Assembly (NCBI GenBank): GCA_947175465.1
Contig: CAMWMY010000020.1
Coordinates: forward strand, 1 to 11,759
From: an uncultured Erysipelotrichaceae bacterium
Lineage (GTDB): Bacteria; Bacillota_I; Bacilli_A; Erysipelotrichales; Erysipelotrichaceae
Direction: 5' to 3'
DNA length: 11,759 nt
Position numbers and translations under genes: made by a program. This document shows positions 5,919 to 11,759 of the stretch, one piece after another. The notes under the pieces were generated by a model, which worked only from the letters and a program-made list of their open reading frames with translations, searched no databases and had not been told where the DNA came from. Each line of letters starts with the position of its first letter. Position 1 is the first letter of the stretch.

Positions 5919-7484
5919 ATGAAACAATTAAAAAATAAGATACCTCTTTTTTGTACGGGGGATATCGGAGGGTTAACATATACACTTACAAATAATATAG
6001 TGAATTATCTTATTGTTATTGCAACTTTATCAGGAGTGCTAGCATGGCCAGATGAACTTGTTTATGGGCGTGTTATTCCAGGAATGTCGATAGGATTGAT
6101 GCTGAGTGGTATATATTATGCTTATATGGCATATAAGTTAGGAAAAAAAGAGGGAAGAAGCGATGTGACTGCTCTTCCATCAGGGGTATCGACACCTGCT
6201 ATGTTTGTGATTTTATATGGGGTTATTATGCCTTTACATTATGCATTAGAAGATCCTTACCTTACATGGTCAGCCGCAACAGCAGCTTGTTTTATTGGAG
6301 GATTTGTAGAATTTATGGGTGGTTTTATTGGACCATGGATGAAAAAGCGTATTCCACGAGCTGCTCTTTTAGGAACAGTTGCAGGAATAGGATTTATATG
6401 GATGGCGACACAAGGTGTATTCGATGTCTTTAGTGATCCTATTATTGGACTTCCTATTTTATTAGTGGCGATGGTGGGGGTATTTGGTGGATATCTCTTT
6501 AGAAAGAAGTTTCCACCTCTTGTATTTGCTATTTTAGGGGGAATTCTTTATGCCTTATTGTTAGGGCGAACACAAATTGATTTTTCAGGGGTTGGATTAT
6601 ATTTTCCAGATCCTGTAAATTCAGTCCAAAGTTTAATAAATGGTTTCAGTGTCATTGTTCCATATTTAACGATCATTATTCCTATTGAAATTTATAATTT
6701 TATTGAAACGATGGATAATGTAGAAGCTGCAAATGTGGCAGGGGATGCATATAATATACGAGAAGCACAATTTGCAGATGGGATTTGGACAATGGTATCT
6801 GCAACTTTAGGGGGAGTTGTCCCAAATACAGTATGGCTAGGACATGCAGGACTTAAAAAATCAGGAGCTAAAATTGGTTTTTCATGGGCTGGTGGTGTCT
6901 TATTAGGGATTGCAGGTATTTTTGGATTATTTACATTCTTTAGTCAATTAGTACCTCCAGCAATTGCAGCTATTACGTATTTATGGTGTTCAGTTGTTAT
7001 GGTGTCTCAAGCATTTAAGCATTGCAATTTTAAACATTATGCTGCGATTGCGGTAGCGATGGTACCACCGATTGCAGATTTCCTTTTTACACAAATTACG
7101 AATTCCGTAGGATTGGCTGATGTTTGGACGGAAGTATTACCAAGTGGGGTAGAAGGCTATACAAGTGAGGTAGCACAATATTTAATTGATCATGGAGTCA
7201 TGTGGAGAGGAGTTGCTGAAGTTAAATCGGGGGCGATTATTATCGGTATTATTTTAGGAAGTATGGTTGCTTTTATCATTGACAAAAAGTTAGATAAAGT
7301 TGCTATAACTTCATGCTTTGCAGCAATCTTAACTTTATTTGGCTTTATTCATAGTGCATCTTTAGGAGTTTATATAACTTCCCCTTTTATGATAGGGTAT
7401 ATAATTGTAGCAATTATCAGCTATATCCTTCATTTAGGAAGAGGGAAGTGGTTTGATGCACCTGATAATTTTGAGTATGTATAA
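5919..7484 (+). CDS. NCS2/AzgA-like purine permease
   Basis: 521-aa integral membrane protein with about 12-14 hydrophobic segments. Features resembling the nucleobase-cation symporter 2 (xanthine/uracil and AzgA) fold are the early TGDIGGLTYTLTNN segment, a LPSGVSTPA stretch (about residue 86), the acidic ETMDNVEAANVAGD segment in mid-protein (about 263-276), and the PNTVWLGHAGLKKSGAK segment about 40 residues later. The last is like the second substrate-binding motif of the family. The similarity is distant, so the exact substrate is not fixed by sequence. Its place directly after the adenine deaminase and behind a guanine riboswitch makes adenine or another purine base the likely cargo. 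GAGGGAG (5904-5910) is well placed for this start. The operon ends at the hairpin 36 bp downstream. Confidence 0.82.
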   Translation: MKQLKNKIPLFCTGDIGGLTYTLTNNIVNYLIVIATLSGVLAWPDELVYGRVIPGMSIGLMLSGIYYAYMAYKLGKKEGRSDVTALPSGVSTPAMFVILYGVIMPLHYALEDPYLTWSAATAACFIGGFVEFMGGFIGPWMKKRIPRAALLGTVAGIGFIWMATQGVFDVFSDPIIGLPILLVAMVGVFGGYLFRKKFPPLVFAILGGILYALLLGRTQIDFSGVGLYFPDPVNSVQSLINGFSVIVPYLTIIIPIEIYNFIETMDNVEAANVAGDAYNIREAQFADGIWTMVSATLGGVVPNTVWLGHAGLKKSGAKIGFSWAGGVLLGIAGIFGLFTFFSQLVPPAIAAITYLWCSVVMVSQAFKHCNFKHYAAIAVAMVPPIADFLFTQITNSVGLADVWTEVLPSGVEGYTSEVAQYLIDHGVMWRGVAEVKSGAIIIGIILGSMVAFIIDKKLDKVAITSCFAAILTLFGFIHSASLGVYITSPFMIGYIIVAIISYILHLGRGKWFDAPDNFEYV

Positions 7485-7519
7485 GATACATAGAAATGGT
7501 GGATAAATATAAAATAGAA

Positions 7520-7560
7520 AAAAGCAACAGGAAATAAAAATTCTGTTGCTTTTCTTATAT
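7520..7560 (+). terminator. Bidirectional terminator after purine operon
   Basis: An 11-bp perfect stem, AAAAGCAACAG (7520-7530) with CTGTTGCTTTT (7543-7553), has a 12-nt loop. The plus strand continues in TTTTCTTATAT. On the minus strand the stem is followed by TTTTTTCTATTTTAT. It can therefore end both the permease transcript and any read-through from the converging regulator gene. Confidence 0.88.
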
Positions 7561-7595
7561 AATAAAACCTTTAGCTAGATTAGGGGTAGTAAAGG
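7561..7595 (-). terminator. Probable terminator of WYL regulator gene
   Basis: On the minus strand, CCTTTACTA (7595-7587) pairs with TAG-C-TAAAGG (7577-7568), 9 bp with one bulged C, and is followed by TTTTATTATAT. It lies about 125 bp after the regulator stop. The rest of the gap (7596-7719) shows only a weak AT-rich hairpin (7657-7671) and no gene. Confidence 0.5.
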
Positions 7596-7719
7596 CTTTA
7601 ACGAGTTTATGATAAATCAAGGTTTAAAATTTATTCTAGTGCAAGATAATCACTTTCTATTTCTAAAATAGTTTTTTATTAATATATTTAGTTGGATAAG
7701 GATAGTTATAAGTTATATT

Positions 7720-8670
7720 TTAAGACTTACAATAATGTTGATACAATTCCTCGGATTTCTTTTTCATTAGCTGGACCAATTCTAGAGGTTCTAAAACAGT
7801 GGCATTATGACCAAACGATAGGAGAAAGTCAGCTACCCATTCTAAGGTTGAATGCTGTATTTTCATATCGATCATACCATCTCCTGTTGATAAAACCTTT
7901 AATCCTCTAGCTAATAAAAATTCTGTTTCACAACGTTTAACCCCTATATTTGTGAGTTTTATTTTTATATGATAATCTCTACCAACTTCTAAGTTTTCAA
8001 GATAATGTTGGATGGAAGAGGGAATCGGATATTGCTCGATAGGATAAGGTTTTTCCTCTATGATTTCTTGTATACGGTCCACACGAAATTCACGAATTTG
8101 TTTTGCTTTTGTACAATAAGCAGGACAATACCATAAGCCACTCATAGCATATAAACCAATAGGAATGATAGTACGTATACTTTCTGCATTTGTTGATGTA
8201 TAACGAATAGTAATAGATAGTTGTTTTGTGACACTATGAAAGATCTTTTTTAATAAAGGGGAAGAGCGATGACGATCAGGAATCCAAAATACAATTTTAT
8301 TTTGGATGTGCATAATACTTTTTTGGATATCTAAAGGTAAATAGTTTAAAAATTTTTTTAAGGCGGAAATTGTTTCTTGTTCAAAAGGTAAGTCACGATA
8401 AAATTGCAAAGCTTGGCAAGCGAAAAAAAGAGCTTTTGCTTCATTTTCCGAAAAAGCAATCGGCGGTAAGATGCGTTCTTTTAAAACATGATAGCCTCCT
8501 GCTGCTCCAACTTCAGAGTAAAGAGGAAAGCCAGTTTGTTCCAATGCTTTTAAATCACGAAGGATGGTTCGTTTTGATACTGAAAATTCATTTGCTAATT
8601 CACCAACAGTGAAATATTTTTTTGCATTTATAGTTATCATCATTTCTATTAAACGTTCTGCTTTTGACAT
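7720..8670 (-). CDS. HTH-WYL (YafY/DeoR-like) transcriptional regulator
   Basis: 316-aa cytoplasmic DNA-binding protein. Residues 1-60 form a DeoR/HTH_11-type winged helix: KAERLIEMM, then FTVGELANEFSVSKRTILRDL with the recognition helix, and GGY at the wing. Residues about 138-205 are a WYL domain: PIGLYAMSGLWYCPAYC with WYC at 180-182 where WYL is usual, and IREFRVDRI. Residues about 230-310 match the C-terminal WCX extension. WYL domains bind small ligands or nucleic acid and modulate the HTH. Its gene diverges from the ABM/DUF6194 pair, and a 25-bp palindrome lies between the starts, so it probably controls that pair and itself. AAGAAAGGAA lies 10 nt before the ATG. The ligand is unknown. 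Confidence 0.92.
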   Translation of the reverse strand: MSKAERLIEMMITINAKKYFTVGELANEFSVSKRTILRDLKALEQTGFPLYSEVGAAGGYHVLKERILPPIAFSENEAKALFFACQALQFYRDLPFEQETISALKKFLNYLPLDIQKSIMHIQNKIVFWIPDRHRSSPLLKKIFHSVTKQLSITIRYTSTNAESIRTIIPIGLYAMSGLWYCPAYCTKAKQIREFRVDRIQEIIEEKPYPIEQYPIPSSIQHYLENLEVGRDYHIKIKLTNIGVKRCETEFLLARGLKVLSTGDGMIDMKIQHSTLEWVADFLLSFGHNATVLEPLELVQLMKKKSEELYQHYCKS

Positions 8671-8690
8671 TTTTGAAAAATTCCTTTCTT

Positions 8691-8715
8691 AATAGTGACA
8701 ATAGTTGTCAGTATT
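8691..8715. promoter_or_regulatory. 25-bp palindromic operator between divergent genes
   Basis: Core arms TGACAA (8696-8701) and TTGTCA (8705-8710) flank a 3-bp centre. One G-G mismatch further out, the symmetry resumes with AATA (8691-8694) and TATT (8712-8715), giving 10 of 11 matching pairs per arm. It lies 20 bp before the regulator start and 61 bp before the ABM start. The segment GTGACA (8695-8700) could be the -35 for the pair, with GATAAT (8720-8725) as an imperfect -10 at 19 bp. A dimeric regulator, most likely the adjacent WYL protein, is the expected binder; this is inferred from position. Confidence 0.7.
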
Positions 8716-8776
8716 CCATGATAATATATTTATGTTGCAAAAGCAACCTTATGAATCACAAGAAAGGAAGAAATTT

Positions 8777-9079
8777 ATGAGAAAAAATGTAATGGAAATG
8801 GTGATTTTTCAAACACAAAATGGAGTGAAGGAAGAGCAGTTCTTACAGCTATTTGATGAATTGAATAAGGTACTTGAAAGTAGTGTAGCTGGTTTTATGA
8901 AACGTTCTTTAACAAAGGATTCGACACAAGATAAATGGGTAGAGATGGTTTGGTGGGAATCGATGGAAGCAGCCCAACAAGCGATGGAGAAGTTACCACA
9001 AGTTGAACAGTTTCAAAAATATTGTGCTCATTTAGTAGAGGAAGGAATGATGATGTTTTATTTAGAGGAAAAAGCATGA
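8777..9079 (+). CDS. ABM-like dimeric alpha-beta barrel protein
   Basis: 100-aa small cytoplasmic protein. It opens with a beta strand (VMEMVIFQT), then a helix (GVKEEQFLQLFDELNKVL), a middle strand with GFMKRSLTKD, WVEMVWWESMEAAQQAME, and a final MMMFYLEE strand. This order is that of the antibiotic-biosynthesis-monooxygenase/YdhR-type ferredoxin-like barrel, which works as a dimer. Many members lack a known substrate, and no catalytic residue can be assigned here. Start 8777 is chosen for AAAGGAAG (8763-8770); an upstream ATG would run through the promoter region. Its stop overlaps the next start (ATGA, 9076-9079), so translation of the two is coupled. A small hairpin, GTTGC/GCAAC with AAAA loop (8734-8747), lies in its leader. 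Confidence 0.75.
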   Translation: MRKNVMEMVIFQTQNGVKEEQFLQLFDELNKVLESSVAGFMKRSLTKDSTQDKWVEMVWWESMEAAQQAMEKLPQVEQFQKYCAHLVEEGMMMFYLEEKA

Positions 9080-9543
9080 TACCAGATGATATTCTTTCTT
9101 ATTGTCTATCGAATTTACAAGATGTTGTATTAGTAGAGAGTTGGGGAGAGCGTGGAATTTTTTATAATCCTCATAATATGTTAAAAAGAGGTATCTATGT
9201 TTTAACGATAAAAGAAAAAGATGGAGCGCATGATAAAGCATCTATGTTAGATCGTGAACATATATATCGTATCAATGTAGGTTTAAGAAAAGAAACATTT
9301 ATAAAGCTATTTGGCTATCTTCCTAAACGCCCTAAGGCTGGAGAAGTAGTTGATATGGAATTTGATTTTACCACTACCAATACGATAATGCCTCACCCTG
9401 TGTATGCATGGATGGGATGGATATGTGTCCTAAACCCATCGAATGAGACCTTTGATGATTTTAAAGCTATGATACAAGAATCTTATATATTTGCGAAAGA
9501 AAAATTTGCGAAAAGAAAAATAACAGTCAAGAAAGCGATATAA
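9076..9543 (+). CDS. DUF6194-like small protein
   Basis: 155-aa soluble protein. The layout fits what I recall of the DUF6194 family: an N-terminal helix then VVLVESWGERGIFYNP, a strand with VLTIKEKDGAHDKAS, a central HIYRINVGLRKETFIKLFGY, and the most distinctive part, IMPHPVYAWMGWICVLNPS followed by an ETFDDFKAMIQESY helix. The biochemical role is unknown to me. The start is the ATG overlapping the stop of the ABM gene, with GAGGAA (9065-9070) 5 nt before it. A longer reading from 9022 would overlap the ABM gene by 58 bp and has no reason to be preferred. The tight coupling suggests a common process with the ABM-like protein under the WYL regulator. Confidence 0.72.
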   Translation: MIPDDILSYCLSNLQDVVLVESWGERGIFYNPHNMLKRGIYVLTIKEKDGAHDKASMLDREHIYRINVGLRKETFIKLFGYLPKRPKAGEVVDMEFDFTTTNTIMPHPVYAWMGWICVLNPSNETFDDFKAMIQESYIFAKEKFAKRKITVKKAI

Positions 9544-9577
9544 AGCTTTTATGGTTTTCTTTGATGGCTGGATAAAT

Positions 9578-9615
9578 AAAAAGTTGTAGCTTAATATTAG
9601 TACAACTTTTTTCTT
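9578..9615 (+). terminator. Bidirectional terminator between convergent genes
   Basis: An 11-bp perfect stem, AAAAAGTTGTA (9578-9588) with TACAACTTTTT (9601-9611), is followed by TCTTAT on the plus strand. On the minus strand the arm ends in TTTTTATTTATCC. It closes the ABM/DUF6194 transcript and the converging thioesterase gene, whose stop is just 3' of the stem. Confidence 0.85.
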
Positions 9616-10003
9616 ATCCATATTTTTGTTTTATACGTTCTTCAAAGGAAGCTTTTTTGATAATGCAGCGTTGATGTGTCGCCTCTCCAATAAGGCCAGC
9701 ATCATCTTTTGCTTCAATTAAAAACGTAATTTTTTTATTATCTATTTCTTGTATTTTCGCATGGATATAAACTTGTTTATGAAGGGGAGTTGGTGAGATA
9801 TGAGTTGTATGTATCATGATACCAACACTTGCTTCGCCATCTTCTAAATAAGGCTCTAAACATTTTTTCGCACACTCTTCCATAGCTGCAATCATCATTG
9901 GAGTTGCATATACATCAACATCTCCACTTCCTATCACACTTGCAAGCATCCTTTCTTCTACTGTTTTGATAAGGGTATACGTATTCTTTTCTATTTTCTT
10001 CAT
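9614..10003 (-). CDS. FlK-like hotdog-fold acyl-CoA thioesterase
   Basis: 129-aa protein of the fluoroacetyl-CoA thioesterase (FlK)-like hotdog family. It has TPMMIAAMEECA (helix of the hotdog) and VGIMIHTTHISPTPLHKQVYIHAKI. With a constant offset of 8, T34, E42, H68, G61 and R112 fall on FlK Thr42, Glu50, His76, Gly69 and Arg120, the catalytic and binding residues as I recall them. The Phe36 gate that selects fluoroacetyl-CoA has no aromatic counterpart (D28), so this is a general acyl-CoA thioesterase, not a fluoroacetate resistance enzyme. It probably works as a dimer in the cytoplasm; the substrate is unknown. AGAGGTG lies 7 nt before the ATG. The gene diverges from the Mn-catalase-like gene. 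Confidence 0.85.
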   Translation of the reverse strand: MKKIEKNTYTLIKTVEERMLASVIGSGDVDVYATPMMIAAMEECAKKCLEPYLEDGEASVGIMIHTTHISPTPLHKQVYIHAKIQEIDNKKITFLIEAKDDAGLIGEATHQRCIIKKASFEERIKQKYG

Positions 10004-10024
10004 ATGGAAACACCTCTTGCCTTC

Positions 10025-10033
10025 ATTATAACA
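10025..10033 (-). promoter_or_regulatory. Extended -10 promoter of thioesterase gene
   Basis: The minus strand reads TGT then TATAAT (complement of 10033-10025), a perfect extended -10, 22 bp before the start codon. No good -35 is visible, which is common with the TGn extension. On the plus strand the same gap (10031-10092) has only weak candidates for the catalase-like gene, such as CATACT at 10072-10077. Confidence 0.6.
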
Positions 10034-10106
10034 AAAAAGAGAGTTTATGCATATTTTTTATAAGTCTTAGACATACTAAAAATAAAGAGTTAAAGGAGAG
10101 GTGTCT

Positions 10107-10790
10107 ATGTTTATTTATGAAAATAAAGTATCTAAGGAAGTAGAGATTACAAGGCCAGATTTTCAACATTATTTACTGTTGGATCGTGCATTTGGTGGAA
10201 CTGCTTATGGATTAAATGCAGCTAAACGCTTTATTCATCAAGCATTTATGTTAAACAATAAAGAATTTCGTGAAATATTTATGCATTTAGCAGCTAAAGA
10301 GCTTACAGATATGGAAGTATTGGCGGATTTAATTCATAAGATGCATGGTGTGGATGATCGTTATTATGATGAGGATAATGATGATACACCAGCTTTTGGA
10401 ACGATTCCTCCATGTAAAGAAGAGGCGAAAGCACAAGAAAGTGGGAAAACTTCTCATATTAACAATGATTTAACGGCTGCCCTTATTCATGATTTAGAAA
10501 TAGAAACAAAAGTTTTTCATTTGTATAAAGAATTATATGAAAAGATTCAAGATGAAGGTGCAAGAAATGCATTGCAGTATTTAAGCAAATCGAAAGAAGA
10601 AACGATACTCACATTAAAAGATATGTTAAATAAACTAACACAAGGGCAAGAAGTAAAAGATTTTGGACTTGGAGATTCGCATAATGCATGGGACTTATGT
10701 GGTGGAAATTATTTTGATAAATTAAATCCAGTATTTACCAATCCAGATGAAATTCCATCTCTTCATGATAAAAAGGATCATAAATCCTAG
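10107..10790 (+). CDS. Manganese-catalase-like ferritin-fold protein, ligand-poor
   Basis: 227-aa protein with the four-helix-bundle pattern of Mn catalase/CotJC: opening MFIYENKV, FGGTAYGLNAAKRFIHQAF (about 29-47), LAAKELTDMEVLADLI (about 61-76), HDLEIETKVFHLYKELYEK (about 128-146), and ARNALQYLSKSKEETILTLKDML (about 152-174). Of the five metal ligands of true Mn catalases (Glu35, Glu66, His69, Glu148, His181 in the Lactobacillus enzyme), only two Glu remain (E65, E133). The first Glu is G35, and the two His are D68 and T166. Normal dimanganese catalase activity is therefore unlikely. It may be a structural or stress-associated pseudoenzyme, or bind metal differently. The start is the ATG after AAGGAGAGG (10093-10101), not the GTG two codons upstream. 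A C-terminal tail from about 175 is rich in charged residues. No terminator with a U-tract follows. Confidence 0.75.
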   Translation: MFIYENKVSKEVEITRPDFQHYLLLDRAFGGTAYGLNAAKRFIHQAFMLNNKEFREIFMHLAAKELTDMEVLADLIHKMHGVDDRYYDEDNDDTPAFGTIPPCKEEAKAQESGKTSHINNDLTAALIHDLEIETKVFHLYKELYEKIQDEGARNALQYLSKSKEETILTLKDMLNKLTQGQEVKDFGLGDSHNAWDLCGGNYFDKLNPVFTNPDEIPSLHDKKDHKS

Positions 10791-10839
10791 AGGAAGTCTA
10801 TATAAATTGGTGTCTGTACATGGCATCTTTTTTCATTTA

Positions 10840-10848
10840 TGATATACT
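10840..10848 (+). promoter_or_regulatory. Extended -10 promoter of deoC
   Basis: TG-A then TATACT (10843-10848) forms an extended -10, 24 bp before the deoC start. The -35 is poor (ATGGCA, 10820-10825, at 17 bp). Read-through from the catalase-like gene is also possible, since no terminator is seen after it. Confidence 0.5.
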
Positions 10849-10872
10849 TACTATGAAAGTGAGGGCAAGGCA

Positions 10873-11529
10873 ATGAATAACTACATTGATCATACATTAT
10901 TAAAAGCAGATGCTAAAAAACAAGATATAGAAAAACTTTGTGAAGAGGCAAAACAATATCATTTTGCTAGCGTTTGTGTGAATGCTTATTGGGTACCTAC
11001 ATGTGCATCCCTTTTACAAGGAAGCGATGTAAAAGTATGTACCGTTGTTGGATTTCCTTTAGGAGCTATGGCATCAGAAGCTAAAGCATTTGAAACACAA
11101 AATGCGATTGCGCAAGGTGCTGAGGAAATTGATATGGTTTTAAATATCGGTGAATTAAAAGCTGGAAATGATGAGGTTGTAAAAAAAGATATTGAAGCTG
11201 TTGTAAAGGCAGCATCAGGAAAATGTGTGAAAGTAATTTTAGAAACATGTCTTTTAACAAAAGAAGAAATAAAAAGAGCATGTGAGCTTTGTGTCGAAGC
11301 AAAAGCAACGTTTGTGAAAACATCGACAGGATTTTCAACTTCAGGAGCGAATATAGAAGATGTGAAGTTAATGAAAGAAGCTGTACAAGGAAAATGTAAA
11401 GTAAAAGCAGCTGGTGGTATTCGTTGTTATGAGGATATGAAAAAGATGATTGATGCAGGTGCTGATCGTATTGGGACCAGTGCTGGTGTAAAATTGATGC
11501 AAAACCAAGAAGTTGATGGTGGTTATTAA
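10873..11529 (+). CDS. Deoxyribose-phosphate aldolase
   Basis: 218-aa class I aldolase. It splits 2-deoxy-D-ribose 5-phosphate into glyceraldehyde 3-phosphate and acetaldehyde, feeding nucleoside sugar into central metabolism; cytoplasmic. Key residues are visible: YIDHTLLK at the start, [17 protein letters not shown] with D87, [10 protein letters not shown] with the Schiff-base K149, and [10 protein letters not shown] with K178, matching E. coli Asp102, Lys167 and Lys201. GTSAGVKLM forms the phosphate-binding end. Length equals that of the short bacterial DeoC form. The start is the ATG 7 nt after GAGGG (10861-10865). It is functionally related to the purine-salvage operon 3.4 kb upstream, though transcribed separately. 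Confidence 0.96.
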   Translation: MNNYIDHTLLKADAKKQDIEKLCEEAKQYHFASVCVNAYWVPTCASLLQGSDVKVCTVVGFPLGAMASEAKAFETQNAIAQGAEEIDMVLNIGELKAGNDEVVKKDIEAVVKAASGKCVKVILETCLLTKEEIKRACELCVEAKATFVKTSTGFSTSGANIEDVKLMKEAVQGKCKVKAAGGIRCYEDMKKMIDAGADRIGTSAGVKLMQNQEVDGGY

Positions 11530-11542
11530 GAAGGAAGAATAT

Positions 11543-11590
11543 AAGAGTACGTTAAGTTTGAATAGCTTATCCTACTCTTTTTCTTTTCTT
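11543..11590 (+). terminator. Intrinsic terminator of deoC
   Basis: AAGAGTA (11543-11549) pairs with TACTCTT (11573-11579), and an inner stem pairs TAAG (11553-11556) with CTTA (11566-11569). The run TTTCTTTTCTT follows. The hairpin starts 13 bp after the deoC stop. Confidence 0.78.
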
Positions 11591-11636
11591 GATGATGCAT
11601 ATTAAAAATTAGCTGCTGGAAAAATAGTGAAAAGTA

Positions 11637-11665
11637 TTGCTTGTTTTTGATAAGTATGTTATCAT
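11637..11665 (+). promoter_or_regulatory. Promoter of tRNA-Asn gene
   Basis: -35 TTGCTT (11637-11642), an exact 17-bp spacer, and extended -10 TG-T-TATCAT (-10 hexamer 11660-11665). The tRNA begins 11 bp after the -10, so the transcript would start close to the mature 5' end. Confidence 0.75.
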
Positions 11666-11676
11666 AAATGAGCAAT

Positions 11677-11752
11677 GCCTAAATAGCTCAGTTGGTAGAG
11701 CATTCGGCTGTTAACCGACAGGTCACAGGTTCGAGTCCTGTTTTAGGCGCCA
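11677..11752 (+). tRNA. tRNA-Asn (GTT) with encoded CCA
   Basis: A cloverleaf with acceptor stem GCCTAAA (11677-11683) and TTTAGGC (11742-11748), discriminator G11749, and CCA at 11750-11752. The D stem is GCTC/GAGC, the anticodon loop CTGTTAA has GTT at 11710-11712, and the T arm is ACAGG-TTCGAGT-CCTGT. The variable loop is five bases. The first pair of the anticodon stem (27-43) is T11703 against C11719, a mismatch; all other stems pair fully. The window ends 7 bp later, so a following gene or tRNA cannot be judged. Confidence 0.97.
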
Positions 11753-11759
11753 TGTAACA

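Noticed and set aside
7692..7910. 72-aa plus-strand ORF after the purine operon
   Set aside because: It mostly overlaps the 3' end of the WYL regulator on the opposite strand and has no family likeness.
8705..8776. Longer N-terminus for the ABM-like protein
   Set aside because: It would run through the palindrome and promoter region; the ATG at 8777 has a proper ribosome binding site and starts at the first beta strand.
10010..10104. Inverted repeat ACACCTCT / AGAGGTGT between the divergent thioesterase and catalase-like genes
   Set aside because: Both arms are the two ribosome binding sites, so the symmetry is explained by their shared purine-rich consensus.
11081..11338. 85-aa minus-strand ORF within deoC
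   Set aside because: Leu/Phe-rich antisense shadow of a confidently identified gene.

Overview
The window is AT-rich, tightly packed DNA with strong Gly/Pur-rich ribosome binding sites, extended -10 promoters (TGn TATAAT-like), intrinsic terminators, a guanine-class purine riboswitch and a cell-wall-anchored surface protein. This points to a low-GC Firmicute (Bacillota). The variant wall-sorting signal (VNTGV in place of LPxTG) and the overall style would fit an anaerobic gut lineage such as Erysipelotrichia, but that placement is inference. No insertion sequence, phage gene, CRISPR array or origin was seen.

Layout. (1) 1-1750: a secreted CAP/SCP-domain surface protein with coiled-coil flanks, three 36-bp tandem repeats in a Pro/Gly/Glu-rich stalk and a C-terminal wall-anchor signal. 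It has its own promoter, whose -35 lies in a palindrome, and its own terminator. (2) 1824-7560: a purine-salvage unit. A promoter and a guanine/hypoxanthine riboswitch with terminator precede a small unrecognised ORF, a second terminator-like hairpin, two adenine deaminase paralogues and an NCS2/AzgA-like purine permease, closed by a bidirectional terminator. The first deaminase paralogue has lost several signature active-site residues; the second keeps all of them. (3) 7563-9615: an HTH-WYL regulator (minus strand) facing a translationally coupled pair, an ABM-like small protein and a DUF6194-like protein. An almost perfect 25-bp palindrome sits between the divergent genes. (4) 9614-10790: a FlK-like hotdog thioesterase (minus strand) divergent from a manganese-catalase-like ferritin-fold protein that lacks three of the five expected metal ligands. 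(5) 10843-11752: deoC (deoxyribose-phosphate aldolase) with its terminator, then a tRNA-Asn(GTT) gene with an encoded CCA end and a well-formed promoter.

How the parts work together. The permease probably imports a purine base, and the intact deaminase converts adenine to hypoxanthine. Guanine-class riboswitches respond to guanine and hypoxanthine, so the end product could shut off transcription of the operon. DeoC recycles deoxyribose phosphate from nucleosides and fits the nucleoside-salvage theme, though it has its own promoter. The most unusual points are the degenerate deaminase paired with an intact one, the second hairpin and same-register sequence echo downstream of the riboswitch, the ligand-poor Mn-catalase-like protein, and the palindrome controlling the WYL/ABM/DUF6194 cluster. 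I did not find a clearly new multi-gene system; the WYL cluster and the paired deaminases are the best candidates for something undescribed.
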